In this document: one piece after another, positions 35,540 to 44,395 of the stretch
How the letters are laid out: each line of letters starts with the position of its first letter
Position numbering within the stretch: position 1 is the first letter of the stretch
Source: Mesorhizobium sp. LHD-90
Lineage (GTDB): Bacteria; Pseudomonadota; Alphaproteobacteria; Rhizobiales; Rhizobiaceae
Length of the DNA: 64,000 bases
Assembly (NCBI RefSeq): GCF_030929505.1
Contig: NZ_JAVFVV010000007.1
Coordinates: 238,392-302,391, forward strand
Reading direction: 5' to 3'
Program-made: the position numbers and the translations under genes
Notes under the pieces: model-generated
Told to the model about the DNA's origin: nothing
What the model saw: only the letters and a program-made list of their open reading frames with translations
Databases searched by the model: none

Positions 35540-36277
35540 ATGGCACTGCTTGAACTTGACGACGTCTCAAAAGCCTTCGGTTCGCTGAAGGCCGTCGACG
35601 GTGTCTCCTTCAAGGTCGAGGCCGGCGAGATTTTCGGCATCGCCGGCCCGAACGGCAGCGGCAAGAGCACGCTGTTCAACGTGATTACCGGCATTCCCTT
35701 CGGGCCGGACCGCGGCACCATCCGTTTCGACGGCACGCCGATCCAGGGCCTGCGCGGTCACAGGATCGCACGACTTGGTCTGGCGCGGACGTTTCAGCGC
35801 GAGACCAGTTTCGACGGGCTGACCGTGTTCGAGAACGCACTGATGGGTTCCAGCTTCGGGGCGGCCAGCCAGCCGTCGGCTTCCGCGCGCGAGGCTGCCG
35901 CCGAGGCGCTGGAATTCGTCGGGCTGGGCGCGGAAAACTTCGGCCGTCCGGCGGGCGAGCTTTCCGTGTTCCAGCGCAAATGCCTGATGCTGGCCACCGC
36001 GATCGCCATGAAACCAAAGATGCTCTTGCTCGACGAGCCTGCGTCAAGCCTTACCAAGCCGGAGATCGACAGTACGATCGAGCTCATCCGCCGCACCGCG
36101 GCGCGCGGCATCACCATCCTGTTGATCGAGCATGTGCTGACCTTCCTGATGAGCCTTTCCCAACATCTCCTCGTGCTCAACCAGGGCACCATGCTGGCGC
36201 TCGGCGAACCGCGCACGGTGATCGCCGACGAGCGGGTCATCGAAGCCTATCTCGGCACGCGAAGGGCGGCGGCGTGA
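35540..36277 (+). CDS. Liv-type ABC importer ATPase, LivG-like
   Basis: A 245-residue ATPase. Walker A GPNGSGKST (37-45) and Walker B LLLDEP (D165, E166) are normal. The signature is LSVFQ (141-145) where most LivG proteins have LSxGQ, so the glycine that contacts ATP gamma-phosphate is missing. The other half-site must come from the LivF-like partner. It starts 4 bases after the binding-protein stop. Confidence 0.88.
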   Translation: MALLELDDVSKAFGSLKAVDGVSFKVEAGEIFGIAGPNGSGKSTLFNVITGIPFGPDRGTIRFDGTPIQGLRGHRIARLGLARTFQRETSFDGLTVFENALMGSSFGAASQPSASAREAAAEALEFVGLGAENFGRPAGELSVFQRKCLMLATAIAMKPKMLLLDEPASSLTKPEIDSTIELIRRTAARGITILLIEHVLTFLMSLSQHLLVLNQGTMLALGEPRTVIADERVIEAYLGTRRAAA

Positions 36278-36990
36278 GCGCCTCGATGCTCGACGTCGCC
36301 GGGCTCACGGCCGGATACGGCCGCGTCACCGTGCTGGACGGCATCTCGATGGAGGCCGGCCGATTCGGCAATGTCGGGCTGTTCGGCCCCAACGGCCACG
36401 GCAAGACGACGCTGCTGCGCGCCGTCTCCGGCCTCTTGAAGCCGCGCGGCGGCGAGGTGCGGTTCGACGGCGAGGACATCACCGGCCTGTCGCCGCGCGC
36501 CATCGTCGGCAAGGGGCTGATCCACGTGCCGCAAGGCAACACGCTGTTCCCCGACCTCACCATCGCCGACTGCCTGGCGCTCGGCGCCTATTCGCCGCGT
36601 GCCAGGCCACACGAGGCCGCCAACCGCGAGAAGGTGCTAGCGCTGTTCCCGAAGCTCAGGGAACGCTGGCGCCAGCGTGTGCGCACCCTGTCGGGCGGCG
36701 AGCGGCAGATGGTCTCCATCGGCACCGCGCTGATGAGCCATCCGAAACTGCTCATCCTCGACGAGCCGACGCTCGGCCTCGCGCCGAAGATCAAGGACGA
36801 GCTCTGCAAGTCCGTGTTTGACATCTCGAAGAGCGGCGTGCCGCTGATCGTCGTCGAGCAGGACGTCGAGTTCCTGCTGGAACTCAGCAAGCACCTCTAT
36901 TTCATCAATCACGGCCAGGTGGAGACGGAGATCAAGCCGGGCGAGAGCCTCGCCCACTCCGACATCATGGCCATGTATTTCGGGCACTGA
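36274..36990 (+). CDS. Liv-type ABC importer ATPase, LivF-like
   Basis: A 238-residue ATPase counted from the GTG at 36274, which overlaps the LivG stop (GTGA); an ATG at 36286 is the alternative. Walker A reads GPNGHGKTT with His in the usual Ala/Ser place, signature LSGGERQM, Walker B LLILDEPTLGLAPK. Its signature motif is complete, unlike that of the partner, so the pair probably forms an asymmetric ATPase. Confidence 0.88.
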   Translation: MSASMLDVAGLTAGYGRVTVLDGISMEAGRFGNVGLFGPNGHGKTTLLRAVSGLLKPRGGEVRFDGEDITGLSPRAIVGKGLIHVPQGNTLFPDLTIADCLALGAYSPRARPHEAANREKVLALFPKLRERWRQRVRTLSGGERQMVSIGTALMSHPKLLILDEPTLGLAPKIKDELCKSVFDISKSGVPLIVVEQDVEFLLELSKHLYFINHGQVETEIKPGESLAHSDIMAMYFGH

Positions 36991-36996
36991 CTCCAA

Positions 36997-37872
36997 ATGA
37001 ATACGGCGGCGGACATCCTTTTCGGCGGCCTGTTCCAAGGCTCGCTCTACGCCATGATGGCGGTCGGCCTGGCGCTGGTCTGGACCACCATCGGCGTCTT
37101 CAACTTCAGCCACGGCGTCTTCATGATGCTCGGCGCCTATCTCGCCTGGCAGGGCATCGCATGGGGCTTTCCGGCCTATGTCGCCTTCCCGCTGGCGGTG
37201 GCGCTGATGGCCGGCGTGGGCTGGCTGCTGCAGGCGACCGTGGTCAGGCCGCTGATCGGCCGCGCCAACCTGGTGCTGGTGGTCGTCATCACCACGCTCG
37301 CCGCCGGCTCGCTGATCGAGAACGGCGCGCTGGTCGTCTGGGGACCGCGCTCCAAGCAGGTGCCGCCGTTGCTGGAGGGCAACATCACGCTGGGCGGTAT
37401 CGGCGTGTCGCTGCACCAGATCGCCATCATCGTCATCACGCCGATCATCCTGGCAGCGCTCTGGTTCTTCCTCAACCGGACGCGGCTCGGCCTGGCGCTC
37501 AGGGCCGTGGCGCAGAACGAGGACGCCAGCCGCCTTGTCGGCCTCAACGTCACCATGCTCTACGCGCTGGCCTTCGGCATTGCCGCCGCGCTCGCCGCAC
37601 TCGCCGGCATCTTTCTCGGCGGCTACCGCTTCATGACGCCGGTGATGGGCGCCGACCCGCTGCTCAAGGCGCTGATCGTCGTCGTCTTCGGCGGCATTTC
37701 CAGCATTTCCGGCCCGATCTTCGCGGCCTATGTGATCGGCTTCTTCGAGGCGATCTGCAGCTATTATTTCGGGCTCTACTGGACGCCGGCGCTGCTGTTC
37801 GCCGCCCTGATCCTGACGCTGATGGTCAAACCCGAGGGCCTGTTCACCAGAAGCGGCGGGAGGCTGGCATGA
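36997..37872 (+). CDS. Liv-type ABC importer permease, LivH-like
   Basis: A 291-residue inner-membrane permease with about eight helices. The start (ILFGGLFQGSLYAMMAVGLAL) and the coupling loop before the end (LIVVVFGGISSISGPI, the GGxGSxxG-type segment of LivH) identify it. It follows the ATPase by 6 bases and overlaps the LivM-like gene (ATGA). The gene order binding protein-G-F-H-M differs from the more common K-H-M-G-F. Confidence 0.9.
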   Translation: MNTAADILFGGLFQGSLYAMMAVGLALVWTTIGVFNFSHGVFMMLGAYLAWQGIAWGFPAYVAFPLAVALMAGVGWLLQATVVRPLIGRANLVLVVVITTLAAGSLIENGALVVWGPRSKQVPPLLEGNITLGGIGVSLHQIAIIVITPIILAALWFFLNRTRLGLALRAVAQNEDASRLVGLNVTMLYALAFGIAAALAALAGIFLGGYRFMTPVMGADPLLKALIVVVFGGISSISGPIFAAYVIGFFEAICSYYFGLYWTPALLFAALILTLMVKPEGLFTRSGGRLA

Positions 37873-38912
37873 GCGCCGCGAACCTCGCCGACACGCAAAC
37901 CTCCCGCCCGGCGGCAAGCGCCGTCCCGGTCGGCCCCGGCCGCGTGCCGTGGCAGCGCGAGGCGATCGGCATCGTCGTCGGTTTCGCGCTGCTGGCGCTG
38001 CTGCCCCTGATCTTCACCGACAGCTACAGCCGCCATGTGCTGATCATGGTGTTCATCTACGCCATCGTCGCGTCCAACTGGGACCTCAGCCTGGGTTACG
38101 GCGGCATCTTCAATTTCGGCCACATCGCGCTGTTCGGCATCGGCGTCTATGCCTACAGTCTGCTCACAAAGCTCGCCGGGCTGGATCCGTGGGTGGCGAT
38201 GGCTGCCAGCGGCGCGGTCGCCGTCGTCGCGGCGGTCGCCATCACCATTCCCATCCTCAGGCTGAAGGGCATCTACATCATCCTGGTCACCTTCGGCTTC
38301 GCGCAACTGGTGATGCAGATCATTTTGAGCCAGTCCGACTACACCGGTGGCACGCAGGGCATCGTGCGCATCCCGTCGCTCTACATCTTCGACCACAACA
38401 TGGTCCGCGACGGCAAATTCGCCTATTTCTACATCGCGCTGGCGCTGCTGGCGGCGAGCACCGTCTTCCTTCGGGCCTTCGTGCGGTCGCGCACCGGCAT
38501 CGGCATCGTGGCGCTGCGCGACAACGAGGAATACGCGGTGAGCCGCGGCATCTCGCTGGTCAGGCAGCGGCTGATCACGCTGGCGGCGAGCGCCTTCTTC
38601 ACCGGCGTCGCCGGCGCCTTCTACGCCGCCTACCAGCGCAACGCCTCTGTCGAAGTGTTCAGCATGAGCCTCGGCACCATCATCCTGTCCATGGTCCTGC
38701 TCGGCGGCACCAGCACCATCTATGGCGCGATCATCGCCTCCTTTGTGCTGACGGTGTTTTCCGAGGCGATGGCCGATTTCGGCGCCTGGCGCCCGATCAT
38801 CACCGCCGTGCTGATCCTGGTCGTGATGCTCGCCTATCCCGGCGGCATTGTCGGCATGCTGAAAAGTGCGATGGCGGTGTTCTCGCGGCGCACGTCCGCA
38901 AGGAAGAGCTAG
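37869..38912 (+). CDS. Liv-type ABC importer permease, LivM-like
   Basis: A 347-residue permease with about ten helices. LSLGYGGIFNFGHIALFGIGVYAY is the LivM hallmark, and LRDNEEYAVSRGI with MVLLGGTSTIYG marks the coupling region. It ends the importer operon, convergent with the amidohydrolase operon. The 50-base gap between them contains an imperfect GC-rich hairpin (GCCGGCGGG around 38920 with its mirror around 38945) that may stop both transcripts. Confidence 0.9.
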   Translation: MSAANLADTQTSRPAASAVPVGPGRVPWQREAIGIVVGFALLALLPLIFTDSYSRHVLIMVFIYAIVASNWDLSLGYGGIFNFGHIALFGIGVYAYSLLTKLAGLDPWVAMAASGAVAVVAAVAITIPILRLKGIYIILVTFGFAQLVMQIILSQSDYTGGTQGIVRIPSLYIFDHNMVRDGKFAYFYIALALLAASTVFLRAFVRSRTGIGIVALRDNEEYAVSRGISLVRQRLITLAASAFFTGVAGAFYAAYQRNASVEVFSMSLGTIILSMVLLGGTSTIYGAIIASFVLTVFSEAMADFGAWRPIITAVLILVVMLAYPGGIVGMLKSAMAVFSRRTSARKS

Positions 38913-38962
38913 ATGACAAGCCGGCGGGTCATTTACCTGGCCGGCCCGTAGACTTCAGCCGA

Positions 38963-40174
38963 TCATTGCCGACGGCCGGAAGCGTTCTGCGCCAGAAAAC
39001 GTTCCGCGAGCGTCGCCCAGTAGCGGATGCCCACCGGCAGCACCTCGTCGTTGAAATCGTAGCGCGGATTGTGAAGCTGGCGCGGCGCCGCTTCCCCCTC
39101 ATGGCGCGAGCCGAGGAAGACGTAGCATCCGGGAGCCGCGCCGAGCATGAAGGCGAAATCCTCGGCGCCCATGACGGGCTGCATCGCCGCATTCACGGCC
39201 GCCGAAACCTCCTCGGCGACGTTTTTCGCGAACTCGGTTTCATCAGCCGTGTTGCGCAGCACCGGATAGCCACGCTCGAACAGGAATTCGTGGCTGGCGC
39301 CGCCGGCTTCGGCTGCATTGCGCACCAGCCTTTCCAGCCCCGCCTCGAACTGGTCCCGCACGGCGTCGTTCAGCGTATAGACCGTGCCGCGCACGACCGC
39401 CTTGTCCGGCGTCACATGCACGCTCTGCCGGTCGGCCGGGTTGCCGCTCTGGAACTGCGTGATCGACAGCACCACCGGCTCGGCCGGATTGACGTAGCGC
39501 GCCTTGAAGGCGTGCATGGCCTGCACGATCCCGGCCGCGATCAGCAGCGGGTCCGCCACGCCGTACTGCGTGGCCGGATGGGCGAGCGCGCTGCCGATGC
39601 GAACCTCGAACGTGTCGATGGAGGCGAGCATCGGGCCGGGGCGCATCATAAAACTGCCGAGCGGCGCGGACGGCAGATTGTGCAGGCCGAACACCGCCTG
39701 CACCGGAAACTTTTCGAACAGGCCGTCCTTGACCATAAGATTGCCGCCGCAGCGCTCGTCGCCGGTCTCCTCCGCCGGCTGGAAGATGAAGCGCACGGTG
39801 CCGTCGAAATCGCCGTTGCGGGCAAGGTGCTTTGCAGCGCCGAGCAGCATCGCCATGTGCCCGTCATGGCCGCAGGCATGCATCTTGCCGTCCACCGACG
39901 AACGATAGTCGACCACGTTCTCCTCATGGATGAACAGGGCGTCCATGTCCGCGCGCAGGCCGACGGCGACCGGGCTGGTGCCCCGCTTCAGCGTGCCGAC
40001 CACGCCCGTCCCGCCGAGGCCGCGATGCACCTCGATGCCGAACTCCTCCAGTTTTGCGGCGACGAAATCGGCGGTGCGATGCTCGTCGAAGGCCGTTTCG
40101 GGATGGGCGTGAAGATGCCGCCGCCAGCGGGTGGCCTCCTCGACGAGGCTGTTGTCGAGTGGAGATGAGCTCAT
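38963..40174 (-). CDS. M20-family amidohydrolase, hippurate hydrolase/carboxypeptidase type
   Basis: A 403-residue metallo-amidohydrolase. RHLHAHPETAFDE at the N-terminus, MHACGHDGHMAMLLGAA as the metal-binding and catalytic block and PAEETGDERCGG with the catalytic Glu are diagnostic of the HipO/AbgB/ILR1 group, which splits N-acyl amino acids. It ends the operon headed by the RpiR regulator, after a repeat element, and would complete the release of an amino acid from an acyl group. Confidence 0.88.
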   Translation of the reverse strand: MSSSPLDNSLVEEATRWRRHLHAHPETAFDEHRTADFVAAKLEEFGIEVHRGLGGTGVVGTLKRGTSPVAVGLRADMDALFIHEENVVDYRSSVDGKMHACGHDGHMAMLLGAAKHLARNGDFDGTVRFIFQPAEETGDERCGGNLMVKDGLFEKFPVQAVFGLHNLPSAPLGSFMMRPGPMLASIDTFEVRIGSALAHPATQYGVADPLLIAAGIVQAMHAFKARYVNPAEPVVLSITQFQSGNPADRQSVHVTPDKAVVRGTVYTLNDAVRDQFEAGLERLVRNAAEAGGASHEFLFERGYPVLRNTADETEFAKNVAEEVSAAVNAAMQPVMGAEDFAFMLGAAPGCYVFLGSRHEGEAAPRQLHNPRYDFNDEVLPVGIRYWATLAERFLAQNASGRRQ

Positions 40175-40202
40175 ATGCGCCTCCTTCGGCTGCGGAAACT
40201 CA

Positions 40203-40281
40203 GGGGACAGTTTACTTTCTTTCGGCAGAAGGGCTGGAGCAGTCCAGAAGTCGCGCGGGCCGAAAAAAGTAAACTGTCCCC
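40203..40281. repeat. Small inverted-repeat element between the two M20 genes
   Basis: GGGGACAGTTTACTTTCTTT (40203-40222) is mirrored by the complement ending at 40281 (AAAAAAGTAAACTGTCCCC), with a 40-base GC-rich centre. The arms are about 19 bp. The sequence fills the gap between two co-directional M20 genes that would otherwise be coupled, so it looks inserted. The GGGGACAG-TTTACTTT wording recurs in many unrelated proteobacterial genomes as a short repeat; no transposase is nearby. Confidence 0.65.
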
Positions 40282-40286
40282 GGCAC

Positions 40287-41603
40287 TTACCTTACCCCGC
40301 ACCAGTCGATCACGCTGGCCGCGATGACCTTCGCGCTCCTCACCAGCGATTCGATGTCGACATATTCGTCGGTCGAATGGAAACCGTCGCCGCCGGGGCC
40401 GTAGATCACCCCGTCGACGCCCGCGCCGGCATAGTGCGCCGCGTCGCAGACGGCAATAAAGCCCTTCATCGTCGGCGCCTTGCCGGCGGCTGTCGCCCGC
40501 TTCATCAGCGAGGCGACCAGCGGGTGGTCGGGCGCGGTGTTCATCGGCGGGAAGTGCAGGCCGCCCAAATCCCAGTCGATTTTTATCGGGTTCTTCCTCA
40601 GCCAGTCGTCCATGGCGCAGAAGCTGGCGACGAATTCCTCGAAATCCTTGCGGTACTGTTTCGAGGTCTCGTCCGGCAAAAACTTCATGTCGAGGTCGAG
40701 CACCGCCGCGTCGGGGATGATCGCCGGGTTGGTCATCACCGTCGGCAGGCCGTTCTCGCCGATCGCCGTGCCGCCCCACATGACGCCGATGTTGATGGTG
40801 TTCATGCCGGCCGGCAGCAGCGGATGCGAGCGGGCGCGCACGCGGTTCTGCTCGAACAGATGGACGGCCTCGATGAAGCGCGCGGCGATGTCGATGGCGT
40901 TGACGGCAGGCACCAGCCGGTCCGCCGTGTGCTGCTGCGGATAGATCTCGTTGAAGCGGAAGGCCGAATGGCCGTTGCGGCCGCGGATGGTGACGCGCGC
41001 CCATTCCAGACCGCCCTCGGCGGGGTGCACGTCGCCCCAGCTCGGCTCGGCCACAAGGATCGCCTTGGCGAGCTTGCCGCGCCTGACATTGTCGATGGCG
41101 CCGCCGCCGCCCGCCTCCTCGTCCACCACCGAGTGGAAGGCGAGCCGTCCGTCGAGCTTTATGCCGGCGCGGTTGATGGCGCGCATGGCCGCCACGCAGG
41201 CCGCCACCCCGCCCTTCATGTCGATCGAGCCGCGACCGTAGAGCTTGCCGTCCCTGATCTCGCCGCCGAACGGATCGACCGTCCAGTCCTTCAGCGCGCC
41301 GGTCGGCACCACGTCGATATGGCCGCACAGGATCAGGCTTTTTTCCTCCGAGCCCGCCTTCTCGCCGACCAGGTTCGGGCGGCCGGGCAGGGCGTCGAAC
41401 TGCTCGGTGGCAAAACCCTCGTCCTTGAGGATCGGCTCCAGCAGTTTTTGCACGTCGCCTTCGCGGTTCAGGCCGTCGGCCGTTTCGAATTTCGGATTGA
41501 CCGAGGGGATGCGGACGAGGTCGCGCGTCAGGTTGATGACGAAGTCGCGGTCCTTCTCGATGAAATCCTGCAGCGCCTTGATGGTAGTTTCGGTGTCCGA
41601 CAT
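40287..41603 (-). CDS. M20-family metallopeptidase, ArgE/DapE-like
   Basis: A 438-residue zinc amidohydrolase. LCGHIDVVPTG (GHxDVVP) and GRGSIDMKGG supply the metal and catalytic Asp; VVDEEAGGGGAI carries the catalytic Glu. The group deacylates N-acetyl-amino acids or dipeptide-like amides (ArgE, DapE, carboxypeptidase G2). It lies in the amide operon with a second M20 enzyme of a different branch; two successive deacylations on one substrate are plausible. Confidence 0.88.
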   Translation of the reverse strand: MSDTETTIKALQDFIEKDRDFVINLTRDLVRIPSVNPKFETADGLNREGDVQKLLEPILKDEGFATEQFDALPGRPNLVGEKAGSEEKSLILCGHIDVVPTGALKDWTVDPFGGEIRDGKLYGRGSIDMKGGVAACVAAMRAINRAGIKLDGRLAFHSVVDEEAGGGGAIDNVRRGKLAKAILVAEPSWGDVHPAEGGLEWARVTIRGRNGHSAFRFNEIYPQQHTADRLVPAVNAIDIAARFIEAVHLFEQNRVRARSHPLLPAGMNTINIGVMWGGTAIGENGLPTVMTNPAIIPDAAVLDLDMKFLPDETSKQYRKDFEEFVASFCAMDDWLRKNPIKIDWDLGGLHFPPMNTAPDHPLVASLMKRATAAGKAPTMKGFIAVCDAAHYAGAGVDGVIYGPGGDGFHSTDEYVDIESLVRSAKVIAASVIDWCGVR

Positions 41604-41627
41604 GTCTTCCTCTTCGTGGTCGCGGCC

Positions 41628-42404
41628 TCAGGCCGCCGGCTCGTATGTTGCAATGATGGGTTCCAGAATGGCGGCCAGCCGGCCGGCCCAGGCGGCGACG
41701 CCCTCGGCCCCGTCGATCAGGTCGTGCCTGATCTCGATCAGCACTGCAGGGTTGCCGCGATCCGTCCCGTGGACGGGGATGGCGTAGTCGCCCTCGCGCT
41801 CGATCCGGTAGGGCTCGTTGTCGCCCACCACCAGGGCAGGGTCGGCGCGAAGTGCTGCCAGGAATTTTTGCGCCAGTTCGCCGCCGTCCTCGTGCAGCAC
41901 GCCGACATGCCAGGGCCGCGCTACCCCGAGGAACACCGGCGTGAAGCTGTGGATGGCGACGATCAGGTTTTTGGCCGCCCCGCGCCGGTCGAGGAATTTT
42001 GCGACCGCCGCATGGAACGGCTCGAACATGCGCTCGCGCCGCAGCGTCCGCTCCGCCTCGTCCATCCCGTCATTGCCGGGGATGTGCGTCGCCTCGGAAA
42101 GCACCGGCATGCTGGCCGGAACGCCGAACGGCCGGTTCAGGTCGACCAGCAGCCGCGAATAAGTACCGAGGAAGGCCGGCGCGGCGAGCCTGGCCGCCAG
42201 CGCCCGTGTCACCTCGGCCGCGCCGATGTCCCAGGCGATGTGGCGCTCGAGCTCCGCCGGCGCCACGCCCAGCCGTCCATAGACGGCCGGGATATGGTTC
42301 GACGCGTGGTCGCAGACCAGCACTAGCGGCGAGCGCGAGCCGGCGTTGACGATCTCGACGGGCTCCGGCCAGTCGGCCGTCGGGGCCAGGGCAGGGGCGG
42401 TCAA
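41628..42404 (-). CDS. N-formylglutamate amidohydrolase family protein (HutG-like)
   Basis: A 258-residue protein of the FGase fold (PF05013). The N-terminal VLVCDHASNHIP holds metal ligands; HIAWDIGAAEVTRAL and LVDLNRP and VAIHSFTPVF follow, as in the family. It overlaps the glutamine-synthetase-like gene by 4 bases. No other histidine-utilisation gene is present, so it is probably not HutG proper but a related deformylase or amidase of this pathway. Confidence 0.85.
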   Translation of the reverse strand: MTAPALAPTADWPEPVEIVNAGSRSPLVLVCDHASNHIPAVYGRLGVAPAELERHIAWDIGAAEVTRALAARLAAPAFLGTYSRLLVDLNRPFGVPASMPVLSEATHIPGNDGMDEAERTLRRERMFEPFHAAVAKFLDRRGAAKNLIVAIHSFTPVFLGVARPWHVGVLHEDGGELAQKFLAALRADPALVVGDNEPYRIEREGDYAIPVHGTDRGNPAVLIEIRHDLIDGAEGVAAWAGRLAAILEPIIATYEPAA

Positions 42405-43729
42405 TAGCGGTCCCCATAGGCTGCGCAGATGTCCGCCCTGTCCTTGCCCGCCATCAGCGCCAGCTCGGCCTGCTTCACCGCGACAAAACTTTCGATTAGT
42501 GACGCGGGAAACCAGCCCCTTACCACCGCGTCCGCCTCCAGTGCCGCGAGCGCCGCCTCCAGCGTCTCCGGCAGGCGGCGCAGGCCCTTTGCCTCCAACT
42601 CCGCCTCGCTCATCAGCGTCGGGTCGCCCGACACGATCGGCGGCGCCGGCAGATTCTGGTCGATGCCGGCCAGCCCGGCCCGCACGATGCCGGCCAGCGC
42701 CAGATAGGGATTGGCCGTGGCGTCGGCCGCCCGATACTCGATGTTGAACTGTTTTGCCGGGTCGCGCCCGCCCATCGTCACCACCGGGCAGATGCGCAGC
42801 GTCGCCTCGCGGTCGCGTTCGCCGAGCCAGGTGTAGGACGAGCTCCAGTTGTGCGGCGCCAGCCGGTAATAGGAGGGCGGGCTCGACGCCGTCAGCACCG
42901 TCAGCGCCTGCAGGTGCTTCAGCACGCCGGCACAGAATGAGCCGGCCACGGCCGACAGGCCACCCGGCCGGCCGCCGTCATAGGTCGCCGGCTTTCCGTC
43001 GGCGTCGACCAGGCTGAAATGGATGTGCACGCCGTTGCCGACGCCGTCGAGCACCGGCTTCGGCGCGAAGCAGGCGCGCCGGTCGAGGTTTCGCGCTACC
43101 TCGCGCGTAACCTCGCGGATGACGATGGCGCGGTCCGCCGCCGCCAGCCCGTCCGTCGGCGCATGCGTCACCTCGAACTGGTCGTTGCCATATTCGGGAA
43201 GCACCATCTCCGGCTCGACGCCGGCCTCTTCCAGGCAGGCGGCAAGTTTTGGCCCGAACACGCCGGCGGCGCGGAAGGCCGCCACCGAGAAGGCATGACC
43301 CGGCACGCGCGCCGGATCGGCGGCGGCCGGATGCAGCAAAAATTCCTGCTCGAAGGCGGCGACGACCGATAGCCCGGTCGCCTGCTTCAGCGCCGCCAGC
43401 GCATCCTTCAGTTGCGCGCGCGCGCAGCCGGCCCAGGGCGAGCCGTCGAGTTCGACGAGGTCGCCCATGACGAGGTCGAGCGGCGTCTCGGCGCCGGTCG
43501 AGCTGGTCGAAAACCGTGCCGATAGATCGGGCACCAATCGGAGGTCGCCGGAGGATCCCCACGGATTTTCGCCGGGGATCGAGTTGAAGGGTGTCAGGCA
43601 AAGGTTCGCCGGCACCCAGCCGAGGCCGGTGGCGGCCGTCTTCTGCAAGCGCTCCTCGGTCACCGGCCGGCCGCGCGTTATCGCCGCTAGGTCGGTTGTC
43701 ACGACATGGGCAAGCGGGGTCATGCTCAT
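42401..43729 (-). CDS. Glutamine synthetase-like ligase (GlnA/PuuA family)
   Basis: A 442-residue GS-family enzyme. N-domain FNSIPGENPWGSSGDLRLVPD, metal Glu in AAFEQEFLL (127-130), GNGVHIHFSLVD (ammonia/Glu site) and FNIEYRAADATANPYLAL (metal Glu and Arg) are all present. Relatives such as PuuA join glutamate gamma-carboxyl to amines, and this one sits among amidohydrolases rather than nitrogen-regulation genes. A gamma-glutamylation step followed by hydrolases is a reasonable guess. No adenylylation-site tyrosine of the classical C-terminal type was recognised. ATG at 43729 overlaps the hydrolase stop. Confidence 0.87.
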   Translation of the reverse strand: MSMTPLAHVVTTDLAAITRGRPVTEERLQKTAATGLGWVPANLCLTPFNSIPGENPWGSSGDLRLVPDLSARFSTSSTGAETPLDLVMGDLVELDGSPWAGCARAQLKDALAALKQATGLSVVAAFEQEFLLHPAAADPARVPGHAFSVAAFRAAGVFGPKLAACLEEAGVEPEMVLPEYGNDQFEVTHAPTDGLAAADRAIVIREVTREVARNLDRRACFAPKPVLDGVGNGVHIHFSLVDADGKPATYDGGRPGGLSAVAGSFCAGVLKHLQALTVLTASSPPSYYRLAPHNWSSSYTWLGERDREATLRICPVVTMGGRDPAKQFNIEYRAADATANPYLALAGIVRAGLAGIDQNLPAPPIVSGDPTLMSEAELEAKGLRRLPETLEAALAALEADAVVRGWFPASLIESFVAVKQAELALMAGKDRADICAAYGDRY

Positions 43730-44379
43730 GCCTCCCGCCCCAGCGCCTCGAAGCGCCCGACCACGGTCGCCGTGTCCGCCACCCAGCAATAGCCGCCGAA
43801 CGCCTTCAGCGCGCCGTCGTGCCGCTCCTGCGACGGCGCGGCGCAGGCGTCGGACACGCAGGTCACCAGATAGCCGCGGTCGGCGCCGTCGCGCACCGTC
43901 ATGTCGACGCACTGGTCGGTCAGCATGCCGCAGACCACGAGGTTGCGGATGCCGAGGTTCTTCAAGAGATAGTCGAGGTTGGTCGAGTTGAAGACGCCGG
44001 AGGACGTCTTCGGCAGCAGGATCTCGTCGCCCACGGGCGCAAGTTCCTCCGGCGGAAGACCCTCCCTCATGCTCGGCGGAATGTGGATCGGCGTCAGCTT
44101 GTGGTCGAGCGAGCGGTCGCGGCCGTCCTCGGTCAGGCTTTGGATGATGGTGTGCAGCACCTCGACGCCGGCCTCGCGCGCCGCCTTCAGCAGCCTGACC
44201 TGATTGGGGATCGTCACCTCGCGGGTCTGCCGGTAGATGTAGTGGTCCGGCCCCCGATCGGCGTAGTCGGGATCGAGCCCTGGCTCCAGCCAGATGCGCT
44301 GCATGTCGACGAGCAGCAGCGCCGTCGCCCCTTTCTGAAAAGGTTCGTCTCGGCGCGGAAGCGGGGTCTTGGCGGTCAT
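43726..44379 (-). CDS. Isochorismatase-family cysteine hydrolase
   Basis: A 217-residue hydrolase with triad D25 (LLVDMQRIW), K124 (LPKTSSGVF) and C157 (LTDQCVDM). The ATG at 44379 is used because the longer frame to 44550 runs into the RpiR gene as an arginine-rich shadow. It is second in the RpiR operon, followed by the GS-like ligase. Hydrolysis of an amide or ureide bond is likely. It differs clearly from the other isochorismatase-like protein at 10576-11253. Confidence 0.87.
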   Translation of the reverse strand: MTAKTPLPRRDEPFQKGATALLLVDMQRIWLEPGLDPDYADRGPDHYIYRQTREVTIPNQVRLLKAAREAGVEVLHTIIQSLTEDGRDRSLDHKLTPIHIPPSMREGLPPEELAPVGDEILLPKTSSGVFNSTNLDYLLKNLGIRNLVVCGMLTDQCVDMTVRDGADRGYLVTCVSDACAAPSQERHDGALKAFGGYCWVADTATVVGRFEALGREA

Positions 44380-44395
44380 GAAAACTCCAGAAATG

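Noticed and set aside
41628..42404. Part of a histidine-utilisation (hut) locus
   Set aside because: No hutH, hutU or hutI homologue is nearby.
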